A stretch of 64,000 nucleotides of DNA from Muricea muricata (taxonomy: Eukaryota; Cnidaria; Anthozoa; Malacalcyonacea; Plexauridae): NCBI GenBank assembly GCA_963855995.1, contig OY979716.1, forward strand, positions 26,093,418 through 26,157,417, read 5' to 3'. Position numbers and translations under genes: made by a program. The notes beneath the pieces were generated by a model, which was not told where the DNA came from, searched no databases, and worked only from the letters and a program-made list of their open reading frames with translations. Of the stretch, positions 45,310-55,054 are shown piece by piece. Numbering within the stretch: position 1 is the stretch's first letter; each line of letters opens with the position of its first letter.

Positions 45310-46766
45310 GTAAGACTTTTGTAACTTGTAAGTTTTAATTAGAATTTTAGCAAAACTAAGGTGCTAAAAATCATATAAAAATATAATGATATATTAAAAA
45401 AGTGCTTTTATTAAATAGCATTTTATATTACTTAGAGAAACTACTCTCTTAATTTAGGTGGCTCGGTACAGTTTTCAAAAAATTGAACTGCAGTTTGCTT
45501 TTAACGTCTTTAATTTTTGCACTGTTAAATTTAAATAAAGTTGGTACTGCATTATTCACCTGTTTTAACATTTGGTCTTTAAAGTTATGAAAGTTTTGAT
45601 GACCAATTCAATATTCGATGTTTTACCTAACTATTTGTTGTAAATGTGATATGTAAGGTGATTTGTGAAAATGAGATTAAATTTGGAGCATGCCATCTTT
45701 GTTTAAGGTATTTGTGAGCATTACTATATCGAGCCACCTTAATGAGTTATTTTGTTACTAAGAACAGGACTTTTAACATTATAGACTTGAAAGAAGCGCG
45801 CAAGGCAAGATCTCTTAGTCGCACACACCGTAAATGCTGGTTTATTACAGAAGGCACCTGAAATGAGAAATGACGAAAATGTTCTAATTCATATTCGAGA
45901 AAGAGATTGTGTGGCAACAGAGGCAAAATATCATAAAAAATGCTACCAAAAATACACCAAAAGCCTATCAAATATGACAAGAGAAAAGGCGGAAACCGGC
46001 CCTGTAGGGTATGACAAGGCGTTTGACTTATTCTGTGCAGATATTGTGCAGAAAAGAATAATTGACGATAAGGAAATACTACTGATAAGTTGTCTTCTCA
46101 AAAGATTCATATCTTACATAAGAGAAGTAGACGGTGTTGATGTTCCACATCAAGCTGCGCGGCTGAAGAAATGAATACAGTCACGGTATCCGCAAGTTTT
46201 CTTTCATTCTTCCAAGACAAAGAATAAAGGTACACTCGTATATTCTGATGATATTGTACCAGGCGACATTGCTGATGACATCATGGAAATTGATCATGCA
46301 GATGATAGTGCGGACGAAAATGAAATTAAAGATGACAACACGGCATAGAAAGTTCGTGTAGTATTGGCGTGCGTGCTACGCCTGATCATTGTGAAATCTT
46401 TCACACAGCAATGGAAATCAGAAAGATGTTACAGGAAAGCAAAGGTGTGGATGGATGGCCCTTTGATGCAAACGACTTGACCTACGACTTAGCGAAAAAA
46501 TCGATCCCGGCTAAACTGTTTAACTTTATTGCTTGGACAGTTGGGTTTTGAAATCTAGGGCCTCGGAAATGCGATTTCCAGCGTTCTGAGCGCACTTTTT
46601 ATTAAAATTTTGACCCCGAATGGGTTTGAAATTTCGTACTTAAATTTCGGAAAGCAATATAATTATGCAACATTTAACAAATGAAGTTAAATTAATTTTC
46701 ATATGCTAATAACAAAACTAAACTTGCAGCTTACAATACTGCTCAGAAATAACCTAACACTGCGTT

Positions 46767-46928
46767 CGCGTTCCATTTGCGTTCCGAACGCGTTCCATTT
46801 GTGTTCCGAACGCGCTCCATTTGAGTTCCAAACGCGCTCCATTTGCATTCCGAACGCACTCCATTTGCGTTCTGATGTAAATGACATTCCGAACGCGTTC
46901 CAAAATGCGTTCCAAAGCGTTCCAGTGT
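46767..46928. repeat. 22-bp minisatellite, GCGTTCCATTTGCGTTCC type
   Basis: Five units at exact 22-bp spacing (CCATTT at 46773, 46795, 46817, 46839 and 46861), then degenerate GCGTTCCAA units to 46928. The 5' flank (CTTGCAGCTTACAATACTGC, AAATAACCTAACAC) matches the flank of the 31.4-kb minisatellite although the repeat units differ. Confidence 0.9.
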
Positions 46929-47221
46929 ATACCAGCTAAAAATGTTTCAAAGACATACATGCTATATTTGAAAGAGAGGTCGTTTTATTGAAAATGTTCC
47001 ATAATCATGAATCGATTACACACATTTAGCTAATAACAAGTGAATAAATAACGCACTTTGGTACTAAATTATAGCAAGTAAAAATCAGTGAAACAGGAAA
47101 AACAGCACTATCGCTGAGTGGAACGTGATAGGCCTAAGTTATACAACACATTGATTTTGTTACCTGTATCTCAATAAACTGGCTTGGACAAGAGCAGTAG
47201 AGAAAAAATGAGTTGCATGGG

Positions 47222-47645
47222 TTCTAACAGCAGCAGGATGACTGGATCATCAAATTAAATGTTCAAAGTTAAGATTACTCCAACAGCAGTAGGATGACTG
47301 GATCATCAAGTTAAATGTTCAAAGTTAAGATTTTTCTAACAGCAGCAGAATGACTGGATCATCAAGTTACATGTTCAAAGTTAAGATTATTCCAACAGGA
47401 GCAGGATGACTGGAGCATCAAGTTAAATGTTCAAAGTTAAGATTATTCCAACAGGAGCAGGACGACTGAGTCATCAAATTAAATTTTCAAAGTTAAGATT
47501 ATTCTAGTAGCAGCAGGATGATTGGATCATCAAGTTAAATGTTCAAAGTTAAGATTATTCTAAAAGCAGCAGGATGACTGGATCATCCAGTTAAATGTTC
47601 AAAGTAAAGATTATTCCAACAGCAGCAGGATGACTGGACCATTCT
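47222..47645. repeat. 56-bp tandem array, about 7.5 copies
   Basis: The unit contains AACAGCAGCAGGATGACTGG, ATCATCAAGTTAAATGTTCA and AAGTTAAGATTATTCC, with a few substitutions per copy. The unit length is not a multiple of three, and no coding frame persists. Confidence 0.92.
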
Positions 47646-47649
47646 AAAA

Positions 47650-48660
47650 AGCAAGCATAAAGTTCATTTTATATTGACTATTCAATCATTAATTAACATC
47701 TCATTCTCTCTAGTTATTTGGCTGGCAAAACTACTTTGTTTACGATCACAATGGATAATATTGGGCCTCTGCCTCTATTTCAAGTGCAAGTGCCTATATT
47801 ATACATGTATATCATAATATTACATATTATTATCCCATCATGTATTATTATCCCAATAATTATAATGTAGTATATTGTAACCAGTGTGTACTTTTCAGTC
47901 AACTCATCATTAATAAACAGGTCAGCTTGTAAGTTGTACTGTATTAAACTCAGCCCGCCTGAACAACATAACAACACAGTCTAGAATGGTAAGTGAAATG
48001 AACTTCACTTTTGCTTTAATATTGTTATATTTTATCCCACTTGACAGGACACTCTTGTTTACATTATTTTGTCAACAAAGGCTTGTAGTTGCATCCCTTT
48101 CAATTTTGACCTAACTTAAGTGGTTGGTAAGTGCCTAAGTGGTTAGGTTTCCAGGTTGCTGTGAATGCTGACGCCTGTCGGTTGCATATTGCTGCTCACT
48201 CTAGGCCAGTATACATAAAATCTAACCATACCTCAGTTTCCTCTTAATCAATGAGTGATAATGAATATCTTTAAATACCCCTCAAATATTAAACAATGCT
48301 CCGTTTTATAAACTATAAATTCCACACATACTTTGACATTCTATATTTATATAGTTGATTTATAAACACAAAATAATCAAAATATGCTATTACCTATTTA
48401 CTGCTACCGTAAACAAAGTGTAAATACAATTATTGTACATATTCAATATATAATTAACACTCACTTTAAGGCACGTAGTTCTACTCCACGTTGCCATAGG
48501 GACAAGTGATTCAGCATAAAAATCTCTTTCATGCTCTCCACTTCGAAATGGATCCCAAATTTTCGTCTGTGCAATGGCTGTAAATCTGTAATAACTTTCA
48601 TTTCACAGTTTTTCTTCACTGCGTCGAATTCGACAGCTTTGTTATTTCTAAACTACGATA
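47650..48660. other. No gene seen inside the insertion
   Basis: AT-rich with no recognised element. A (TAATTAT)-rich microsatellite-like run spans about 47815-47870. Confidence 0.5.
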
Positions 48661-48689
48661 CGAACAAAGGTCGTAGTTAATTTGCATAC

Positions 48690-49341
48690 GTTCTGCCATG
48701 ATGATTCGAGAAACGTGGCGAAAGAATCGCCTGACTGAAGGCGAAATGCATCAGTCACAAGCGCGTTATTTTGAACGCGGGCTAATGCATCAGTCAGCAT
48801 CCATTTCTCAACGTTACGTAGGCAGGAGAACAATGGTTTTTATGACGTGTCGTTGGGGAAACTCGGCCAAAAAGACTCGGGACTGATGCATCACTGATGC
48901 ACTTTTTTCCCCAACGTGACGTAGTGATGCACTCTTTCCCAACGTGACGTAAATTATGCTTCCACTGAGCTGTAGTAGCACAATGGAGCACTTCCAAGTT
49001 CCAAAAAATTGCCGACATATTTGGCGCAATACAATCGCGAGATTTTTAGCCGACAAGATATCGTATGAGTTCAGGAATTCGTTTTTTTATACGGCATTCG
49101 TGTTTGTTAATACGACTTTCGAGTTAGTTCAAGAATATGGTTTTACCATTTATTTCATTTTAAAAGAATATGGAAAGAACTGCATTCTTGTGTCATTTAC
49201 AGTCAAAATGCTATTATTGGTAAGCTTTAACATAAGTATTATTTATTTATAATTAGCATACTAATTTTCTTCAAAATTGTAAGCTCGAAAAATTCTGACT
49301 GATGCATTCGCATCAGTTGCATCAGTCTGGATCCGCCCCTG
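48690..49341. repeat. Subterminal repeat cluster (GATGCATCAGT, CCAACGTGACGTA)
   Basis: GCATCAGT-type motifs recur at about 48748, 48787, 48884, 48893, 49301, 49308 and 49317. CAACGT.ACGTA motifs occur at about 48810, 48914 and 48940. It ends at the candidate hAT terminus near 49341. Repeated short motifs next to a terminus are typical transposase-binding sites of hAT elements. Confidence 0.6.
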
Positions 49342-49342
49342 A

Positions 49343-50050
49343 ATGCAGCTGATGAAGTGAACATCCCACGCAATGTAAACGTCGGGTTATTTACCACCAT
49401 TGTATGGGACAATAACGATTTTAATGAAGAGACTCTAACAGGAAAGGGTACCACGCATGTCACAAACGGAATCCTTATTCAAAGGGGCGAGATAGCGCTT
49501 AATAGGAAAGTAACTGTGAGTAAGAAGATACGTATCATAATGGCTCCGGAGCAGAATATCAAACCATACACAAGCACGACGAAAGGCGTACCATCAGTAA
49601 GCGAACACAGCTCGGATCTCGAAATAGATATCGACGTCCACCGTGCCTTTCAACAACATGGAATACAACTTGACTTCGCTTACATCGTTTGCCGAATGGT
49701 GTCCACCGATATTGGAAGTATAATACCCGGGTGGACAGGATTCAACAGTCAGTTATCAACGCATATTCCTGACCTATCTAACATCGGTTATCTCCCGGTG
49801 ATCGATAGCCCAGCCACGCATATGGCAACAGTTAATGCAGTGCTGAAACAAAGTATTTTCATCAGTCAACACCTCCAGACTCCTGAAATTGTTCTTGTAT
49901 TTGACGAAGCGATTTATGCGAAGATCCAAATGATAAGATGGAAAGAGAAAGAGTTTATGAATAAGATTGTCGTTAGGCTCGGGGAGTTTCGCACTATTAT
50001 GTCCCACTGAAGTGGAATTGGAAAGATTTTTAAAGATGCAGGGCTGCAGG
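49343..50050 (+). pseudogene. Exon C of the interrupted transposon-family gene
   Basis: Open from the insertion edge to a TGA at 50008-50010, then in the same frame GIGKIFKDAGLQ to a GTACAA donor at 50051. Contains VWDNNDF and FDEAIYAK, acidic motifs that could be metal-binding residues of a DDE-like fold, and RLGEFRTIMSH. Confidence 0.7.
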
Positions 50051-50406
50051 TACAAAGATAAGTTATATTTTTATTATTTTTATTGATATACATGGCCGCC
50101 GAGAGAATTCACGCCGCCCGGGTCAAAATTCTATCGAGGGCCTAAAAAACAGGTGGACAGTTCCCCAAAGCTTTGAGAATACTTCAAAACGAAGCTCTCA
50201 ATGCCTTACACTCGCCTAGATTTTGATGGGGGCTCAATTCAAGGCTAATTCCGAAAATGCGCGCCATAGTAGGTTGGGAGCCCAGAGCAAGTCCCCCCTC
50301 CCCCCTCTCGGCGGCGCTGCTGATATACAATGATATAATTAGCTACACGAGTGTATTCATGCTTCTCTATTTCGTACTGCATTAAAATGGTGTAATGCTC
50401 TTGTAG

Positions 50407-50913
50407 GATATAATGATCGAATCCGGGATTGTCGCACCAGGTTCCGTTAAAGCCGTTCTTACTGGAAAGCAGTACAATCGATGCATCAGAGTGCACAAAA
50501 TCATCTACGAGGCAATGCAGCGACTTCGGTACTTAGCTTTCTACGATTCTTTACCAGACCATGAAGCAGATAAACTCTGTTCTTTTGGCGTTGATCTGCT
50601 TAATTGTGGGTATGAAAACCTCTCTGGATTCTGCTCTGATGACCCTAATTTCCTCGCTTGGAAAGGGGCCTTCGATTCTTTCGTCAAAGAACGTAGCAAC
50701 AAAAATCTACCTTTGCCTTTTGGTCAAGTTACATCGATATGGTTCAGTTGTTGCTACTTTTTATTCAAGCAACAAGAACTTCAGATTGGCAGTTACATTT
50801 ATCAACTTTGAGGTCAACGATTCCTTGGTTTTTTGCCACAGATAGAGTTAACTACTCTCGATATGGACCCAGTTACTGGTTGGAAATGTCTTTACTCGAA
50901 CGAACACATCCCT
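50407..50913 (+). pseudogene. Exon D of the interrupted transposon-family gene
   Basis: Begins after TTGTAG with DIMIESGIVAPGSVKAV. One frameshift near 50712 moves the reading from KNLPLPFGQ to FWSSYIDMVQLLLLFIQATR, then TSDWQLHLSTLRSTIPWFFA. Ends at a GTAAGT donor. Confidence 0.7.
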
Positions 50914-51128
50914 GTAAGTTGTTTTATGAATTCTTTGTTTTGTGGAATCTATAACTCTGCTATTCTACTATTAAAAGCACATTTTAAAGGCCTTTAAGTC
51001 ATACTTAAAAAACGAGTTGTAGTTAAACAATAGTTTCATGTTATGTAGAGTCTGCAATTTTGTTTGCCATTGGCCCATTTTCTTTATCTTTTGTACTAAT
51101 GATAGGAAACTATTGTATATTGCTTTAG

Positions 51129-51359
51129 ATGTTGCTGAAAACATCAAAGACAACTGCACTGTTCAAATTAAAGGCAGAAAATCCGCTCGTTTTCCAGTTT
51201 AGCATGTGATCAGACAATCGAGCAGATGGTGAACAAAGACTCCAAGACAAAAGGCGGCATAGTCGGATTCAGTTTAAATAAAGGCGCTGTTCATCGATGG
51301 ATTATGAGTCAGGCAGAAAGAAGTGCAATCGCGGGAAGGTGTCAAGAGATGGCCAATAT
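51129..51359 (+). pseudogene. Exon E of the interrupted transposon-family gene
   Basis: Starts DVAENIKDN after TTTAG; a shift near 51197 leads into DQTIEQMVNKDSKTKGGIVG and FSLNKGAVHRWIM. Ends AAT AT before GTAAGA; exon F begins with the A completing ATA. Confidence 0.65.
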
Positions 51360-51702
51360 GTAAGAATTAACAAGGTAATGATATAATTAGCGAATAGATT
51401 TCATTTCTGCACGTGTCTGTATTGTAGTAGATTGCAAATGACGTCACGGCGCATGAAGAACAAAAAGCACGCACGAAACGTAGTCGAATACCGTACTTTT
51501 TTTATTTCTACAAGCCATGGCGTCTTCTGTGATCTTGTGATCTATTACAGAAAGAAGCACAAAAAAAGAAAATCTATTTGTATCATATTATAACAAAGTT
51601 CAGAAATTGATGCGAAAGCCCGGGAAATGAATTAGATGAATTTGGTCACGCGATCCGTTAACGTCATCTGTGTGTATTTTTAATAACCCACAGCTCGCTA
51701 CC

Positions 51703-51711
51703 AATGTAAAT
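51703..51711. repeat. Left 9-bp target-site duplication of the Academ-like element
   Basis: AATGTAAAT, repeated exactly at 61422-61430 immediately outside the opposite terminal repeat. Confidence 0.92.
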
Positions 51712-51736
51712 CAGGCGGTGTGCGCAATACGACCGC
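51712..51736 (+). repeat. Left terminal inverted repeat of the Academ-like element
   Basis: 25 bp identical (reverse complement) to 61397-61421. The nuclease start codon lies only 134 bp inside it. Confidence 0.92.
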
Positions 51737-51870
51737 GAGGCATGATGGGATTTTCGCGCTGACATCTCAAAACCGCCTCATTTGCATATCGTTGTGACGG
51801 AGTGAGCATCAGCGCATACAATTTGCAGGCATTTGATGGTGATACACAATTTTTACATAAATTGCCCTAG

Positions 51871-54637
51871 ATGGGAATTAACTGTCTTTTTCCTTACATA
51901 AAAAAATATGGTAATAAGGTTCACATAAATAAATTCCGTGGACAAACTGTGGCCATCAATGCTTCGTGTTGGGTACACAAAGCTTTAGCAATTTCTGTGT
52001 CGAAGTATGGCAATCGCGAAAGATGAGTTTAATAAAAACATGAAAAAAACAAGTCTTTTTTCGAAGTAGTAGGGCATGTATGTCGATAATTGAAATGTAT
52101 TTCCTTCTGTAGTTTATTGCCTATGTTTACTGGGTACTTGTCGTCAATACAAGACGCTGGAGCTCTTCCATTGATAGTGTTCGATGGGCAAAACCTACCA
52201 GCAAAAGCTAACGAAAATATCCGACGAAGGAGGTATCAAATTCGAGCTAGATTTTATATTTTACTGATATAAAAACAACAACAACGAACAAGCCTTACGC
52301 TGTTGCCATATTCATGGCCTGATGCTTCACAAAAAATGTTGTATATACATTGTATTTTGAAGTGCCAAACAAGACCTTGCTCGAAAAGCTCAAGATGCGA
52401 ATCTAACTGTAGTTGAACGACGAAAGCTAGAAAGCCAGAGCATCGAAGTAAAATACGAAGAGATAGTAGAATGTATAAAGGTAAATTGTTATGAATTTTT
52501 GCCAGTTTTCGTAAATTTATAACAGTAGCAGGCCAGTGAGTGAAGACGAATTTTATTAAGCGGGGATTTATTAATAATAAATGTTTTATTGAATGCTATG
52601 TTCTGCGAATCTGGAACGTGTATTGCAGTGATATTTTGTGTGTTCTATCAATAAATCATAACTATATATTAGGACACATTCTCTCTAAACTTGTGTTTGT
52701 GAATTTGATTATTTCTTACAGATGTACTTAAATAAAGGAGTGAAGTATGTAGTTTCTCCATATGAATCAGATGCACAATTAGCATATCTGGCCCAAAATG
52801 GTTATGCAGACCTGGTCATCACTGAGGACTCGGATCTGCTAGTTTATGGCTGCAAGAAGGTCAGATTGGCATTTTAGCATTGCTTTTTATAATATTGAGA
52901 AACCTTATTAAAGATTGATGTCCATCAGTCACCCATACTGTATGATTGCTGGCCTTTGACACATATGTTTTATATTTTAGTTGTGCACAGATAACTATTT
53001 ATATTGTTGTTTTCCAGGTTTTGGTAAAACTTGAACATAATGGTGTTGGAGACATGTTTGAACTTGATAATATTCTCACTGGGATGCAAGTAACAACGAA
53101 GCAGTTTGTCCAAGGATGCATTGCTGCAGGGTGCGATTACCTGCCCAATGTTCAAGGCATTGGTATTAATAGGGCATTCACATATGTAAAATCTGGTCAA
53201 TTATTTGCGGAGTTGAAGAAGAAAGGATCAGATCATCATCACGAAGTTCTGTTTGAAAAGGCATTCAAAGTGTTCAAACACCAAACAATTTTTAACCCTG
53301 CACTTACTTTGCATCAACCTTTGAATGCCTGGAATGAGAAACCATCAAATGATTTGCAAAGTTACTGTGGAGAGTATCCTTAAAATGCATGCACCAATAA
53401 ATCAGGCCTGTTAATAAACAGAAATTAGTTATCTGTATGTTAATATAGTCATTGATGCAGCTGGACACATAGGTTTTCTCAGGTTCAAAATTTCAACTGT
53501 GGATTATAGCAGTAAAATTAAAAATATCATTTTTTAAATCCTTAACTAAACTATTAGCATCTGCGATAAACAATTTGCTTGTGAACTGCCTGCTGGGAAT
53601 ATCAATCCTGCTACTGGAAAGAAGCAAAATGCATTCTCTCAACTCCAGGTGAGTATATGCACTAATTTAGTGTAATACTATAAAATATTCCCTATATTAT
53701 ATACCTTCTTATCTTGTTTTTTTTTTAGATTTCTGATCCAGTATTGACAAGGGAAAATCATTTTACAGGTATTTATTTATTTATTTCTTGCTGTCTTATA
53801 CTTACCAGCTCACAATTTTCTTTTGGTTTTCTTATTGCAGGTGAAATAATTTGCACCATTACCAGTATTGAAGATATATGGTTCTCATGGACAATACCTT
53901 CATTCCCTGTTATGTCCATAGAGTTCAAGGAGGTGAATGTTTTGTTGGACACAGGAAACACAGTTGGTCTAATTAGAAGAGCAGCAAACATACTACCTGG
54001 AAGATTTATGTGTACCTCACATTGCAACATCATGATATCTGGAATAGAGTACATTGTTTTGTAGAAATTGTCATCAATAAGTGATGTCCAAACCAACAGT
54101 GGATGTATAGTGCCAGTGGAAATAAGAAAGAATAATGAAGAAATGGAAATTGAGAATGCAGTTCACACATGCGCATTTAAAGTCCTTGGAACTTGCCATT
54201 CAGTTGAACGACAGACAATACTAGAGGAAGCTTATGAGTGCCTATATGAACACAACAGACCAGTAGATGTGAGTTTGGAAAAAGAACCAGATAATATACA
54301 TGATGAAAATGCAATTGCAGTTTTTGTCCAAACTGATGTCACATGGCACAAAGTTGGGTACATTGCTAGTGAGTTGACACAGTATGTCAGTCCGTGTATG
54401 ACTGGACGAGGCTTTGATGTGTGTGTTAAACTCATAAAACTACGAACAACATATAGCCGAATTGGGTTTTATATCACAATAAATCTTTCAAAGAAAGGAG
54501 CATGGCATCCAACTGTGGTTAAAGCAAGCAAATCTGTTACTGTATGTAGTTGTTCAAGAACATTGTATGATATAAGAAGAAACAACTATTCCTCATTGAT
54601 TGACAGTTCAAATATAATGCTGATAGTTCAAATATGA
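51871..54637 (+). pseudogene. EXO1/FEN1-like (XPG-family) nuclease fused to a HIRAN domain
   Basis: Exons 51871-52022, 52113-52232, 52363-52480, 52722-52859, 53018-53373, 53558-53648, 53729-53768, 53841-54637; phases agree throughout, giving 603 residues. N-terminal XPG part: MGINCLFPYIKKYGNKVHIN, VAINASCWVH (residue 30 Asn where EXO1 has the catalytic Asp), LIVFDGQNLP (D75), [16 protein letters not shown] (E145, D147), [14 protein letters not shown] (D166, D168), GCDYLPNVQGIG (D216). After a linker, residues about 450-540 form a HIRAN domain (FKVLGTCHSVERQ, KEPDNIHDENAIAVFV, KVGYIASEL), a single-strand DNA-end binding module. Breaks: the first donor reads AG|ATGAGT instead of AG|GTGAGT, and a TAG at 54062 precedes the HIRAN part. 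Probably served transposition of its element; not a host EXO1. Confidence 0.85.
53374..53557. other. Intron 5 of the nuclease gene
   Basis: Bounded by GA|GTATCC and TTAG|CATC. Splicing here avoids the TAA at 53381 and restores the family motif ACELPAGNINP in the next exon. Confidence 0.6.
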
Positions 54638-55054
54638 CATATGTTTATGGTGCTCAGAAAACATCTTATTATATACACAATCATTTACTATGTTCATCAT
54701 ATGCTTATTTTTCAAACACTGAACACTCTTCATTCTGTCATTATATTTGCCATTCGTGACACAATATGTCATGTTTGTTTCATAACTTTGATGTCTATTA
54801 AATGATTTGTGCCTGCAGTAGTGGTCACATTGAAAGCTAGGTTAGGTTAGCCCTGGGTTTAATTAAAATTCAAAGCAAATTTCCCAATAGATTGCTCATA
54901 AACTTGAACCTTTTTCAAACAAAACCTAAACAAGGACGTGAAATTTTAACCCAGGTTAATCTTAACCTTAAACAAGTTGTGAGCAACTGGCTACAGTAGT
55001 ACAAATTCTGCTGATACTCATAACAATGCATAGAGTAGATTGCATCTTAATAAT
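54638..55054. repeat. Intergenic gap of the Academ-like element with inverted repeat
   Basis: Lies between the 3' ends of the two convergent genes. TAGGTTAGGTTAGCCCTGGG with TTTAATTAAAATT (about 54838-54873) is mirrored by AATTTTAACCCAGGTTAATC near 54935-54960. It could be a small MITE or a hairpin near the shared transcription ends. Confidence 0.5.

Larger units (their letters stand above)
46552..49341. mobile_element. Composite insertion interrupting exons B-C
   Basis: The coding similarity stops after IAWTVGF at 46551 and resumes at NAADEVNIPRN from about 49343, so about 2.8 kb replaces part of the gene. The right end reads CTGGATCCGCCCCTG; its complement CAGGGGCGGATCC resembles hAT-type terminal repeats. 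The preceding 650 bp has many GATGCATCAGT and CCCAACGTGACGTA repeats (subterminal repeats). No matching left terminus was found. It contains a 22-bp minisatellite and a 56-bp tandem array. It was probably formed by more than one insertion plus a deletion. Confidence 0.55.

Noticed and set aside
46699..46960. Open frames with repeated QME/RVRN or FHLCSERAP units
   Set aside because: Translation of the 22-bp minisatellite; no other coding signal.
47222..47645. Possible CRISPR array
   Set aside because: Direct tandem repeats without unique spacers, in a eukaryotic transposon-rich setting.
49774..50055. Minus-strand 93-residue frame
   Set aside because: Antisense of exon C of the transposon-family gene.
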